64,000 bases of DNA from Halorussus litoreus (GCF_003382685.1 NZ_QLVG01000038.1:1-64000), one strand, 5' to 3'. Positions 1-8,553 are shown, numbered from the stretch's first letter. The notes: a model not told the origin generated them from the sequence alone. A program made the numbers and translations.

Positions 1-101
1 CTCTCTCTGATACCTTGTTCCCGAAATTTTAGCCTGTTACCGGTCGTTCCCGAGGGAAAAGTAGTTTTCCGACAACAGTGTGTTTCCCGTGGGGATTGGG
101 A

Positions 102-1034
102 ATGGGACACAATCGAACACGCGTATCTGACAGTGTACCGGACGTCGACGAGCGCGACAGGCGAAACTTCCTGAAGGTGCTCGGCGTGACTGGGGGCGTC
201 GGGGCAGCGAGCGAACTCTCGCTCTCGGATATCCGCGGCGCGGTCAGCGCGGAGTCGACCGCCGAGTTCGCGACGATGGGCGAGGCCATCCGGGCCGACC
301 TCGCAGGTGGGCTCGACGCCGGACAGCTCTCGGCCGCGGTGTCGGGCATCGAATCGGCCGTCGCCGAACTGCCGGCGCTCCGCGCGGCGGGGTTTCCGGA
401 CGAGCCGGGGACCGCGTATCAGGAGCTGACCGAACCGGTGTGGGCGGCCTACGACCACCTCGCGGAGGTGGGGCTGTTCGCGTCGGCCGAGCGCAATCTG
501 CCGGAGTTCACGCCCGAGCACGTGCGCTCGACCGCGGCACAGCTCGTCCGCGCCGAACCCGCCATCACGGCGCTGGCCGAACTCGGGTTCACCGAGGAGG
601 AACGCACCGCGGTGGTCGTCGACGCGGTCACCGAGAACCACCGGCTCGCCCAGTGGGTGTCGACGGCCAGCCTGCCGGCCGATCCGGAGGGGTTCGACCC
701 GTCGAACGTGGCACCACTTCACCAGCGCGCACTGGGCGGCGGGCTGCTCTGGATCGACGAACTCGACCAGCACCTCTGGCAGCGCGAGGCCATCCTGACC
801 GAGGAGCTGCTCGACCGGGGTATCTGGGACGTCAAGCGCATCCTCGGCGGGGCTCACCTGTTCGCCACCGCGGCCCACGACCTCGCCGGACCGGAGGAAC
901 TGACCGACAGCGAACTCTCGGCCGCGCTCGCGGGCGGGTCGGCTATCGCCATCCGCGGTCAGGAGGCGCTCGCCGAGGACCTGTTCCGCGTTTCGGACGC
1001 CGACCGCGCGCCGATGGGAGGTGAGACCGCATGA
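102..1034 (+). CDS. Tat-signal helical protein, putative partner of PQQ dehydrogenase
   Basis: A 310-residue protein of no family I recognise. A twin-arginine motif (DRRNFLKVLG, arginines near 20-21) followed by a small-residue stretch suggests Tat export; the rest is acidic and looks mostly helical, with no catalytic motif. I chose the ATG at 102; an in-frame GTG at 78 would add eight residues before the long N-region. The stop overlaps the start of the downstream PQQ dehydrogenase by ATGA, so the two are translationally coupled. Because the dehydrogenase has no leader, this protein may carry it across the membrane or act as its small subunit. That role is inference from context. Confidence 0.75.
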   Translation: MGHNRTRVSDSVPDVDERDRRNFLKVLGVTGGVGAASELSLSDIRGAVSAESTAEFATMGEAIRADLAGGLDAGQLSAAVSGIESAVAELPALRAAGFPDEPGTAYQELTEPVWAAYDHLAEVGLFASAERNLPEFTPEHVRSTAAQLVRAEPAITALAELGFTEEERTAVVVDAVTENHRLAQWVSTASLPADPEGFDPSNVAPLHQRALGGGLLWIDELDQHLWQREAILTEELLDRGIWDVKRILGGAHLFATAAHDLAGPEELTDSELSAALAGGSAIAIRGQEALAEDLFRVSDADRAPMGGETA

Positions 1035-2734
1035 GTACCGACAGACCGCACGCCGAAGTCACGCGCACCGAGGACGGGATGATGGTCGAATATCTCGCCG
1101 ACGGGCCGACGACCGTCAGGCAGAGCCAACAGCAGATTCCGGAGTTCGACGTGACCGAAGGGATGTTGCTCGACGCCGGGGACGACCCCGAGAGCTGGCT
1201 CATGTACGGCCACGGCTACAGCCAGCAGCGGTTCACGACCGCCGACGTGATCGGTCCGGACAACGTCGGGGACCTCTCGCTGGAGTACACGGTCGAGACC
1301 GAGGGAACCGGCCAGTTGGAGGGGACGCCGGTCGTCGTGCCGTCGGACCCGCCGATCATGTACCAGACGAACGGACCGGGTGTGCTGCGCGCGATCAACG
1401 CCCGGTCGGGTGAGGTCATCTGGACCTACCGGTACGCGCCCGACGAGAACAATCCCGACCAGCGCGCGGCCATCTACTGCTGCGGGTCGAACAATCGCGG
1501 TGTCGCCGTACTCGGCGACACGCTCTACATGACGACACTCGACGCCAGCATCGTTGCCATCGACCGGTACACCGGCGAGCAGCGGTGGTGGTACGACTCC
1601 GCGCCGACCGGGCAGGGCTACTCCGCGACGTGGGCACCCGTCGTCTACCGGGGCAGCATCCTCAACGGGAGCGCGGGCGGCGAGTACGGCGTCCGCGGGT
1701 TCATCGAGTCGGTCGACGCCGAGTCGGGCGAGCGCGAGTGGCGGACGTGGATGACCCCGCGAAGCGAGTGGATCGGCGACTCGTGGCAGAACGGCGCGGC
1801 CACCAACTGGATGACGATCACGGTCGACCCGGACGCCGACGCCCTGTACGCCAACGTCGGCAACCCCGGTCCGGACGTGAACGGCGCGGTCCGGCCCGGG
1901 CCGAACGTCTATTCGGACTCCGTGGTGGCGCTCGACACCGACTCCGGCGAGGTCGAGTGGTACTTCCAGGAGGTGCCCCACGACTGGTGGGACTGGGACG
2001 CCTCGACGCCCCCAATCCTGTTCGAGGACGAGGTCGACGGCGAGCAGCGCAAACTCGTCACCCATCCGGGCAAGACCGGCTGGAACTACCTGCTCGACGC
2101 CGGGGACGGCAAGCTGTACGAGCGCAGTCGGGAGTTCTGCCAGCACCTCAATATGTGGGCGCTCCCGCAGGAGACCTACGAGGGCACGCCGTGGATCATG
2201 CCGTCGGCAGACGGCGGGTCGGAGTGGAATCCGATGTCGTACAGCCGCGTGACGGGTAACGTCCACGTGAAGGCGATGAACTACCCGAGCCTGTTCCAGT
2301 GGGACGAGGTCGACGACTGGGAGTACCCCTCGCAGTACCTCGGCGGGAACTTCACCGTCTATCCGGCGATGGACGACCCCGGCCCGGCACCCGACGGCTG
2401 GGACGGCCAGCCCGCGTACTTCTCGGCGGTCGACCCCGTGAGCGGCGAAGTGGTCTGGCAGGACACGTGGGACAGCCTCTCGATGGGCGGGTCGATGAGC
2501 ACGGCGACGGGGCTCACCTTCACCGGCAACGGTGCCGGTGAGTTCATCGCCTACGACTCGGAGACGGGCGAGCGGCTGTGGCAACACCAGTTCGACGCCT
2601 CTGTGAACGCCTCGCCGATGAGTTGGTACGACCCGGTCGTGGGCAAGCAGTACGTCGCGGTGCAGGCCGGCGGCGGCGGACTCCGGAGTCCGCGGGCCGG
2701 CAACACGGTCGGCGTGTTCTCGATGGAGGAGTAG
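1031..2734 (+). CDS. PQQ-dependent alcohol dehydrogenase-like beta-propeller protein
   Basis: A 567-residue member of the quinoprotein methanol/ethanol dehydrogenase superfamily, which oxidises alcohols outside the membrane using pyrroloquinoline quinone. Family signatures are in the expected order: vicinal cysteines 150-151 (YCCGSNNRG), metal-ligand Glu218 (GGEYGVRG), Asn278 (GNPGP), catalytic Asp321 in WDWD, then repeated propeller strands of the type VDPVSGEVVW. Asp323, two residues after the catalytic Asp, matches the lanthanide-binding signature of XoxF-type enzymes rather than the Ala/Ser of calcium enzymes. No signal peptide or cytochrome domain is present. It overlaps the upstream Tat protein by 4 nt. 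Substrate and true metal are unknown; no pqq biosynthesis gene is in the window. Confidence 0.85.
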   Translation: MSTDRPHAEVTRTEDGMMVEYLADGPTTVRQSQQQIPEFDVTEGMLLDAGDDPESWLMYGHGYSQQRFTTADVIGPDNVGDLSLEYTVETEGTGQLEGTPVVVPSDPPIMYQTNGPGVLRAINARSGEVIWTYRYAPDENNPDQRAAIYCCGSNNRGVAVLGDTLYMTTLDASIVAIDRYTGEQRWWYDSAPTGQGYSATWAPVVYRGSILNGSAGGEYGVRGFIESVDAESGEREWRTWMTPRSEWIGDSWQNGAATNWMTITVDPDADALYANVGNPGPDVNGAVRPGPNVYSDSVVALDTDSGEVEWYFQEVPHDWWDWDASTPPILFEDEVDGEQRKLVTHPGKTGWNYLLDAGDGKLYERSREFCQHLNMWALPQETYEGTPWIMPSADGGSEWNPMSYSRVTGNVHVKAMNYPSLFQWDEVDDWEYPSQYLGGNFTVYPAMDDPGPAPDGWDGQPAYFSAVDPVSGEVVWQDTWDSLSMGGSMSTATGLTFTGNGAGEFIAYDSETGERLWQHQFDASVNASPMSWYDPVVGKQYVAVQAGGGGLRSPRAGNTVGVFSMEE

Positions 2735-2740
2735 TCGCCT

Positions 2741-2816
2741 CGACTTCGCCGGTCGTCGCCTTCCGTTTCGCTGGCCGTCGCCGTTCGCTTCGCCGTTCGG
2801 TTCGCCGGTCGTCGCC
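2741..2816. repeat. short degenerate GC repeats after PQQ gene
   Basis: The 288 bp between the PQQ gene and rps12 begin with degenerate direct repeats; the 16-mer TTCGCCGGTCGTCGCC occurs at 2745-2760 and again at 2801-2816, with related copies between. No gene is seen here. This may be simple slippage-prone sequence. Confidence 0.5.
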
Positions 2817-2988
2817 GGGCGTCGCGTCTTCTATCTCGCGGTCCCCGTGCCGTCCTGCCGCGACGAGCGGTTCTGCCGACCGAACCGACCCTAAGCGGCG
2901 CGCACAGTGGTTCTCCCGAGACGCGCTCAGATTCCGTAATCGGGTGCTATCGCGGTATCTGCGGCCGTCTCGCGCCACGAAAGAGGGA

Positions 2989-3001
2989 GGCTTAAGTAGC
3001 T
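2989..3001 (+). promoter_or_regulatory. rps12 promoter TATA-like element
   Basis: GGCTTAAGTAG lies about 25-33 bp before the rps12 ATG, the distance expected for a haloarchaeal TATA box driving a nearly leaderless transcript. It implies the str genes have their own promoter downstream of the PQQ gene pair. Confidence 0.5.
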
Positions 3002-3022
3002 CCGACGGGTAGCCCACGCCAC

Positions 3023-3451
3023 ATGGCGAACGGTAAGTACGCGGCTCGGAAACTGAAGAAGGACCGCCAGACCCATCGGTGGTCCGACTCCGATTACGCC
3101 CGACGCGAGCGCGGTCTCGGGGAGAAGTCCGACCCCCTCGAAGGCGCGCCCCAGGGTCGAGGTATCGTCCTCGAGAAGGTAGGTATCGAGGCCAAACAGC
3201 CCAACTCGGCCATCCGGAAGTGCGTCCGAGTGCAGCTCATCAAGAACGGCAAGCAGGTCACCGCCTTCCTGCCGGGCGACGGTGCCATCTCGTTCATCGA
3301 CGAGCACGACGAGGTCACCATCGCGGGCATCGGCGGCGCGAAGGGTCGCGCGATGGGCGACCTCTCCGCGGTCAACTACAAGGTCGAGAAAGTCAACGGC
3401 GTAAGCCTCGAGGAACTGGTCCGCGGGAACGCCGAGAAACCGGTGCGATAA
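3023..3451 (+). CDS. rps12: 30S ribosomal protein uS12
   Basis: The 142-residue archaeal uS12, part of the decoding centre of the small subunit. It has the universal [20 protein letters not shown] segment around residues 56-75 and ends EKPVR. Length is normal for archaea. It starts the str cluster: rps7 follows two bases after its stop, so the pair is almost certainly co-transcribed. In many haloarchaea the preceding gene is nusA; here it is the PQQ dehydrogenase. Confidence 0.98.
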   Translation: MANGKYAARKLKKDRQTHRWSDSDYARRERGLGEKSDPLEGAPQGRGIVLEKVGIEAKQPNSAIRKCVRVQLIKNGKQVTAFLPGDGAISFIDEHDEVTIAGIGGAKGRAMGDLSAVNYKVEKVNGVSLEELVRGNAEKPVR

Positions 3452-3453
3452 TC

Positions 3454-4071
3454 ATGGCGGCAGAAGACCAGCCCGAACCCGACCGACCCGCGGGCACCGA
3501 CGACGACGAGACGGCCGTCGCGAAGCTGTTCGGCGAGTACGAGGTCACCGACATCGAGTACGCCGACCCCTCGACCGAGCGCTACATCACGGTCACGCCG
3601 GTCGCCCACACGATGGGCCGCCACGCCAACAAGCAGTTCCAGAAGAGCGAGGTGTCCATCGTCGAGCGGCTCATCAACCGGCTGATGCAGACCGAGGAGA
3701 ACACCGGCAAGAAACAGCAGGCGATGCAGATCACCCGCGAGGCGTTCGAGCAGATCCACGACCGCACCGACGAGAACCCGGTTCAGGTGCTCGTCACCGC
3801 GGTCGAGAACGCCGCACCGCGCGAGGAGACCGTCCGCCTGAAGTACGGCGGCATCTCGGTCCCCAAGGCGGTCGACGTGGCTCCCCAGCGCCGGGTCGAT
3901 CAGGCGCTGAAGTTCCTCGCGGAGGGCGTCCACAGCTCGTCGTTCAAGACGACGACCGACGCCAGCGAGGCGCTTGCCGACCAGCTCGCCGGCGCGGCCA
4001 ACTACGACGTCCAGACGTACGCCATCAACCAGAAGGAAGAGAAAGAGCGCGTCGCGGCCGCGGCTCGCTGA
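3454..4071 (+). CDS. rps7: 30S ribosomal protein uS7
   Basis: A 205-residue archaeal uS7, which organises the 3' major domain of 16S rRNA and contacts E-site tRNA. Recognisable segments are YITVTPVAHTMGRHANKQF and VERLINRLMQTEENTGKKQ, and the C-terminal NYDVQTYAINQKEEKERVAAAAR region is typical. The start at 3454 is two bases after the rps12 stop; an upstream extension in the same frame only overlaps rps12. It carries a haloarchaeal acidic N-terminal extension. fusA, its usual neighbour, is displaced about 5.7 kb downstream. Confidence 0.98.
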   Translation: MAAEDQPEPDRPAGTDDDETAVAKLFGEYEVTDIEYADPSTERYITVTPVAHTMGRHANKQFQKSEVSIVERLINRLMQTEENTGKKQQAMQITREAFEQIHDRTDENPVQVLVTAVENAAPREETVRLKYGGISVPKAVDVAPQRRVDQALKFLAEGVHSSSFKTTTDASEALADQLAGAANYDVQTYAINQKEEKERVAAAAR

Positions 4072-4147
4072 ACTCTCGACGTATTCTTCTCCCGTTCTCG
4101 CGGATTCAGATCCCACAGTCACGGCTGTGACCCGGACAGAGTGGCCC

Positions 4148-4191
4148 GGCTGCGAATCGGCTGTCGCGCTCGCGACAGCCGATTCGCAGCC
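4148..4191. repeat. perfect 21-bp-arm palindrome between convergent genes
   Basis: Arms 4148-4168 and 4171-4191 are perfect reverse complements with a 2-nt loop. It lies in the convergent gap between rps7 and the ABC permease gene, so it would form a very stable hairpin at the 3' end of either transcript. No T-tract follows. Function (termination, RNA stability or mobile-element footprint) is not shown. Confidence 0.85.
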
Positions 4192-4273
4192 GAAACGCCG
4201 GGTACCGAGAGATGCCGAGTACCAAGCGTTTCGAGAAGGGAAAATCAGCGCAACGAAGGGGATACGGAGGTCG

Positions 4274-5470
4274 TCACTCCGCCCGCGGGTCGGTCACGTC
4301 CCGGAGCGCGTCGCCGAGCACCTGCACCGAGACGACCACCAGCCCGAGGAAGGCGGCCGGGTAGAGCACGGCCCACCAGTTGGTCGTCGGGTACGCGCCG
4401 CCCATGTTAGTCTTCATCACGTACCCCCAGGTCTGGTAGTCGGCGGGGAAGAACCCGAGGTATGCGAGGGTGGCTTCGAGCAGGATGAGCCAGCCGATCT
4501 GGACGGTGACCGCGGTCAGCACCGCGGGCAACGCGTTCGGCACGACGTGGGTCCGGACGACGTCGAACCGGCTCGCGCCCGCGCTCTTGGCCGCGCGGAC
4601 GTAGTCGCGCTGGGTGATCTCGAGGGCTTCGGCCCGGACGATGCGGGCGACTCCGCCCCAACTCATCAGGCCGAACACGACTACGATGAGCAGGAGGCTG
4701 CCGCCCCAACCCTGAGTGACGTAGCTGATGGCCTCCTGCGAGAGGATGATGACGAAGAAGGCGGGAATCGACTGCTGGACGTCGACGTACCGCATCAGGA
4801 ACTCGTCGACCTTCCCGCCGTAGGTCGCCGCGATGGTTCCCACGACCGTCGCCAGCGGGACGATGATGGCGACCGTGATCGTGGCGATCTGGAACGCGAC
4901 TCTGGCTCCGATGGCGGTCATCGCCATCACGTCCTCGCCGGCCATGCTCGTCCCGAACGGGTAGTGCCACGTGCCGTGACACCGACCGTTGGCCATCCGG
5001 CCGGCACAGTCGTGGACGGCGGTCTCGACCACGCTGAACCCGATGGGGGGCTGACCGATCATCACGCCGCCCCTGCCGGGCGAGCCGTACAGGGGCTCGC
5101 CGGGGTCGAGCACCTCCGGGCCGACGATGGCGAACAGGAGCCACACGACGAGTACGCCGACGCTCGCGGTCGCCCAGCGGCTCTCGCGGATCTGTCGCCA
5201 GTAGCCCAGCGCTCGCTCCCGGTCGGCGGCCAGCGGGGCGACGACGTAGAACGCGACCACCGCGAGCGCGTACAGGAACAGCCAGTCGAGGCCCCTGAGC
5301 TGACTGTCGAGGAGGTGGGCGTCGGCCTGATACACGCCGAACCAGTCGACCGCGAAGACGGCGGCCAGCGCGGCCAGGACGGCGAGGAAGATCCGATCGC
5401 GGGTCGCGAACCCGACTCGCCGCCCGTCGCGGTCGGCCAGTTCGTCGGCCGTCGGTCCGATCCCGCTCAT
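4274..5470 (-). CDS. ABC transporter permease, DppC/OppC type
   Basis: A 398-residue inner permease of the peptide/nickel uptake ABC family. It has about eight or nine hydrophobic segments, including two N-terminal ones beyond the usual DppC core, and an extracytoplasmic loop with two cysteines (DCAGRMANGRCHGTWHYPFG). The EAA loop (EALEITQRDYVRAAKSAGAS) that docks on the ATPase is intact. It overlaps the upstream DppB-type gene by ATGA. No binding protein or ATPase gene is adjacent, so the complete transporter must use components encoded elsewhere. The substrate cannot be inferred. Confidence 0.9.
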   Translation of the reverse strand: MSGIGPTADELADRDGRRVGFATRDRIFLAVLAALAAVFAVDWFGVYQADAHLLDSQLRGLDWLFLYALAVVAFYVVAPLAADRERALGYWRQIRESRWATASVGVLVVWLLFAIVGPEVLDPGEPLYGSPGRGGVMIGQPPIGFSVVETAVHDCAGRMANGRCHGTWHYPFGTSMAGEDVMAMTAIGARVAFQIATITVAIIVPLATVVGTIAATYGGKVDEFLMRYVDVQQSIPAFFVIILSQEAISYVTQGWGGSLLLIVVVFGLMSWGGVARIVRAEALEITQRDYVRAAKSAGASRFDVVRTHVVPNALPAVLTAVTVQIGWLILLEATLAYLGFFPADYQTWGYVMKTNMGGAYPTTNWWAVLYPAAFLGLVVVSVQVLGDALRDVTDPRAE

Positions 5471-6402
5471 TCTGCCTCCACCCGCGGGTCGATGATCGCG
5501 TGGGCGACGTCCTGTATCAGGTTCCCCACCATCACGAGCACGATGGGGAGCACGGTCGTTCCGAGGATGAGACCGATGTCGCGCTCGTGGATGGCGTCGT
5601 ACAACAGCGTGCCGAACCCGGGCACGCCGAAGATGACCTCGATGACGACGAGCACGACGAACACCACGCCGACGAGTTCCGAGACGAACAGCGCCATCAG
5701 CGACGACGCGACGTTCCTGAGCACGTGTCTGACCAGCGTGAGGGTGCCGGCCCCACTCGCGCGGAGCGTGCGCACGAAGTCCTCCTGGAGCACCTCGGTC
5801 GACTCGGTCCGGGCGTAGCGCAATTGGACCGCGAGCACGTTCACCGTGAGGACGATGGCGGGCAGGAGCAGCGCCTGTAGGTTACGGATCGTGTACAGCC
5901 CCACCTCCGAGTCGTACTGGACGCCGAACACCTGCAGGTGCTCCTGGGCGAAGAAGAACATCGCGTCGGCCGCGATGAACGTCGGGATGGCGAACCCGAC
6001 GTACGAGATGCCCTTGACGAGTCGCGTGGCCTTCCCGTCGGGATCGACCGCGCCGAGGAGTCCGGCACCCACGCCGACCGTCACGCCGAGGACGACCGAG
6101 GGCACGGCGTAGGTCAGCGTCACCTTCGCCGCGCTGGCGAGTTCGGCGGACACCGAGTTGCCGTAGATGGTCGTCCCGAGGTCGAGCGTGAGGAAGCCCA
6201 CCATCCAGCTCAGGTATCGCTGGAGCAGCGGCTGGTCGTAGCCCCGCATCTCGCGGTACTGTTCGGCCGACATCCCGTTGAAGATGTTGTACTGGCCGGG
6301 GTCGGGGACGAGATCGAACACGATGAAGATGAGCGTGAGCACGGCCCACGCGCCCACCGCAGTCCACGCGAGCCGATACGCCACGTACCGTTTCCGGCTC
6401 AT
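5467..6402 (-). CDS. ABC transporter permease, DppB/OppB type
   Basis: A 311-residue permease with the N-terminal membrane anchor, large external loop (DPGQYNIFNGMSAEQYREMRG) and five following membrane spans of the DppB family. The EAA-type loop is STEVLQEDFVRTLRASGAG. It is first of a two-gene operon with the DppC-type gene (4-nt overlap). Like its partner it is an orphan: the gene upstream is a cupin separated by 180 bp containing two hairpins. Confidence 0.9.
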   Translation of the reverse strand: MSRKRYVAYRLAWTAVGAWAVLTLIFIVFDLVPDPGQYNIFNGMSAEQYREMRGYDQPLLQRYLSWMVGFLTLDLGTTIYGNSVSAELASAAKVTLTYAVPSVVLGVTVGVGAGLLGAVDPDGKATRLVKGISYVGFAIPTFIAADAMFFFAQEHLQVFGVQYDSEVGLYTIRNLQALLLPAIVLTVNVLAVQLRYARTESTEVLQEDFVRTLRASGAGTLTLVRHVLRNVASSLMALFVSELVGVVFVVLVVIEVIFGVPGFGTLLYDAIHERDIGLILGTTVLPIVLVMVGNLIQDVAHAIIDPRVEAE

Positions 6403-6497
6403 GGCTCCTCCGTGAGATAACTGTTAGTTAGTGCCATGTTGTCGGTTACTTTCCGTCGCCCGACATAAAATTTCCGCCATCCGGCGTCCTCGATTTG

Positions 6498-6531
6498 GAG
6501 TCGAGTCGCCGACGCCTCGGCGACTCGACTC
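6498..6531. repeat. 15-bp-arm hairpin upstream of ABC permeases
   Basis: Arms 6498-6512 and 6517-6531 are perfect reverse complements around a 4-nt loop. The hairpin sits between the cupin 3' end and the start of the permease operon on the minus strand, so it lies in the intercistronic or 5' region of the permease transcript. Confidence 0.8.
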
Positions 6532-6537
6532 GCCAGC

Positions 6538-6575
6538 AACTCCGGGCGAAGGTCGGCCGACCTTCGCCCGGAGTT
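6538..6575. repeat. loopless 19-bp-arm palindrome at cupin gene end
   Basis: Arms 6538-6556 and 6557-6575 are perfect reverse complements with no spacer, ending 7 bp beyond the stop of the minus-strand cupin gene. It is one of several long perfect palindromes at gene ends in this window. Confidence 0.85.
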
Positions 6576-6582
6576 GGTCGGA

Positions 6583-6909
6583 TTACTCGCCGGACGCGCC
6601 GACGAGTACGAAGGTGCTCTCCGCGTCGCCGTTGTGGATTTGGCGGGTCGCGTCTGCCGGAATCCGGAGCGCGTCGCCGGTCGACAGTTCCACGTCCTCG
6701 CCCTCGACCGTCACGGTGGCCGCCCCGTCGACCAGGACGTACACCTCCTCCTGGCCGTCCTCGGCGTGGTCGTGCTCCATCCCGGTCCAGCCCGGGTCGG
6801 CCTCCAGCACGGAGACGCCGACGTTCTCGCAGTCGAGCTGGTCTCGGAGGAAGTGCAGTCCGTCGCCGACCGGTTCCACGTCTTCGTAGTCGACCTTGGT
6901 GTACGACAT
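6583..6909 (-). CDS. small single-domain cupin protein
   Basis: A 108-residue cupin of the double-stranded beta-helix fold. The first metal motif is visible as EHDHAEDGQEEVYVLVDG and the second as LRIPADATRQIHNGD, so a bound divalent metal is likely. Such stand-alone cupins have varied roles (isomerase, dioxygenase, sensing) and none can be assigned here. I chose the ATG at 6909 (MSYTKVDYEDV); a longer in-frame start at 6936 adds nine residues with no support. It is monocistronic and followed by a perfect palindrome. Confidence 0.85.
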   Translation of the reverse strand: MSYTKVDYEDVEPVGDGLHFLRDQLDCENVGVSVLEADPGWTGMEHDHAEDGQEEVYVLVDGAATVTVEGEDVELSTGDALRIPADATRQIHNGDAESTFVLVGASGE

Positions 6910-7016
6910 ACCGGACCGAACGGTCGCCGGCTCCAAATAACTCGGGCCTCTGTCCCGTGATTCCGGTATCGAATCGAACCGACACGTCGCGTTCGCGGCT
7001 CGGCGTGAACCAGCAG

Positions 7017-7036
7017 CTTTTAGGTATGCCTAAAAG
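7017..7036. promoter_or_regulatory. DtxR/IdeR-like operator over the sugar dehydrogenase promoter
   Basis: A 20-bp near-perfect palindrome (18 of 20 positions symmetric) with TTTTAGG and CCTAAAA half-sites. It matches the general form of binding sites for DtxR-family iron/manganese regulators (SirR, IdeR, Idr). It covers -30 to -11 relative to the ATG at 7047, exactly where a haloarchaeal TATA box would be, so bound repressor would block initiation. It also overlaps an alternative ATG at 7026, which argues for the 7047 start. Confidence 0.7.
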
Positions 7037-7046
7037 AAACCCGGCC

Positions 7047-8417
7047 ATGGACGAGTCCCCGACGACGCGTCGAGTCTTCCTCGCGAGTGCGGTCGCGGGC
7101 GCGACCGGCCTCGCGGGCTGCGCCGCGTCCCGACTCGACGAGCAGCCGACGGAGACGGTGACCGAGACGACCCGGACGCCCGAGTACGAGCACGACCTGA
7201 CCCACGACGAGACGGCGTGGGACGGGTACGACCCCGACTGGCAGGGGCCGACCGACCCGCCGCTCCCTGCCGAGGTGGAGGTCGAGGTGCTCGTCGAAAA
7301 TCTCGAGATCCCGTGGGACCTCGCGTTCGCGTCCACCGGCGAGCTGTTCCTGACCGAGCGGACCGGCCGCGTCCTCCGGTTCGAGTCGGGCGAGGTGCGC
7401 GAGGTGACCGCGCCCGAGGGCGTGCTCGACGCCGAGGCAATGCCGCCCGGCACCGACGAGCGGTCGTGGTTCATCGAGGGGGGCGAGGGCGGGATGCTCG
7501 GCGTGGCGGTCCACCCGGGCTACCCCCTCGTGCCGTACGTGTACGCCTACTACACCACTCAGCCCGACGGCGAGCCAAAGAGCAACCGCGTCGTCCGGTT
7601 CGACGTGACCGCCGACGACCCTACCGCGACCGAGCAGGTGCTGCTCGACGGGATTCCCGGCGACGCCATCCACAACGGGGGCCGGATCGCGTTCGGCCCG
7701 GCGAACTACCTCTGGGTGACGGTCGGCGACGCGGGCGAGAAGGAACTCGCGCAGGACCCGAACGCACTCCCGGGGAGCGTTCTCCGGCTCACGCCGGACG
7801 GCGAGCCCGCGCCGGGCAACCCCACGGAGGGCGATCCCAGAGTCTTCACGTACGGCCACCGGAACCCGCAGGGCCTCACGTGGCTGCCCGACGCCCGCAC
7901 CCTGATCACCGAGCACGGGCCGGACGGCTACGACGAGGTGAACCTGCTCCGGGCTGGCGAGAACTACGGCTGGCCAGACGTGCGCTATCGCGACGAGTAC
8001 TCCGAGGACGACGGGTACGCCCACCCGCTGGTCAACACCGGCGAGGAGTCGTGGGGCATCTGTGGCTGCGTCTTCTACACCGGCGACGCGGTACCGCGGT
8101 GGCAGAACCGCCTCGTCGTCGGGACGCTCATCGGCCAGCACGTCAACCTCGTGACGCTGAACCGCGAGGGCGAGGAACTTCCCCGCAGCAGCGGCGAGGG
8201 CGCTGAGTCGTTCGACGCTCCGTGGTACGACGACGCGCTCGCGGCGACCTCCCACCGGACGTTGCAGGACGTTCTCGGCCGCGTTCGCCACGTCGAGCAG
8301 GGCCCGGACGGCGATCTTTACGCCATCACGTCGAACCGGGACGGCCGACCGAAGTCCGACTCGCCGTTCCCGAGGGAGCGCGACGACGTGCTGGTCCGGC
8401 TGACGCTCGCGGAGTAG
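7047..8417 (+). CDS. PQQ-dependent aldose/sugar dehydrogenase, Tat lipoprotein
   Basis: A 456-residue soluble quinoprotein sugar dehydrogenase (s-GDH/Asd/YliI family), a six-bladed propeller that oxidises aldose sugars using PQQ. Evidence: IPWDLAFASTGELFLTERTG near residues 85-105, the conserved catalytic-region AIHNGGRIAFGP, YGHRNPQGL, TEHGPDGYDEVN and GENYGWP. The N-terminus TTRRVFLASAVAGATGLAGC has a twin arginine and a lipobox ending at Cys, so the protein is probably a Tat-exported lipoprotein facing outward. The preceding palindrome suggests metal-responsive control. It is monocistronic and convergent with the DUF5781-type gene. Confidence 0.92.
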   Translation: MDESPTTRRVFLASAVAGATGLAGCAASRLDEQPTETVTETTRTPEYEHDLTHDETAWDGYDPDWQGPTDPPLPAEVEVEVLVENLEIPWDLAFASTGELFLTERTGRVLRFESGEVREVTAPEGVLDAEAMPPGTDERSWFIEGGEGGMLGVAVHPGYPLVPYVYAYYTTQPDGEPKSNRVVRFDVTADDPTATEQVLLDGIPGDAIHNGGRIAFGPANYLWVTVGDAGEKELAQDPNALPGSVLRLTPDGEPAPGNPTEGDPRVFTYGHRNPQGLTWLPDARTLITEHGPDGYDEVNLLRAGENYGWPDVRYRDEYSEDDGYAHPLVNTGEESWGICGCVFYTGDAVPRWQNRLVVGTLIGQHVNLVTLNREGEELPRSSGEGAESFDAPWYDDALAATSHRTLQDVLGRVRHVEQGPDGDLYAITSNRDGRPKSDSPFPRERDDVLVRLTLAE

Positions 8418-8500
8418 GTCATCCTTCGTCGTTCGACGAGTGTGACATTCCGATTGCAGTTCCGAGAAGCGCAACTGGCCCAGAGCGCACCAGCGGTTGT

Positions 8501-8553
8501 ACCGCGAGCGAACGAACGTGAGCGAGCGGCCCAAGGAACCCTCGACCGAGCGC
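8501..8553. repeat. dispersed REP-like repeat, copy 1
   Basis: A 53-bp segment (starting ACCGCGAGCGAACG, ending CCGAGCGC) that recurs nearly unchanged at 32173-32225. Both copies lie in gaps between convergent genes and both continue into GCAGCAAAAGGTCGT. In this copy that tail is displaced to 8673-8687 by about 120 bp holding two hairpins and a T6 tract. Confidence 0.8.
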
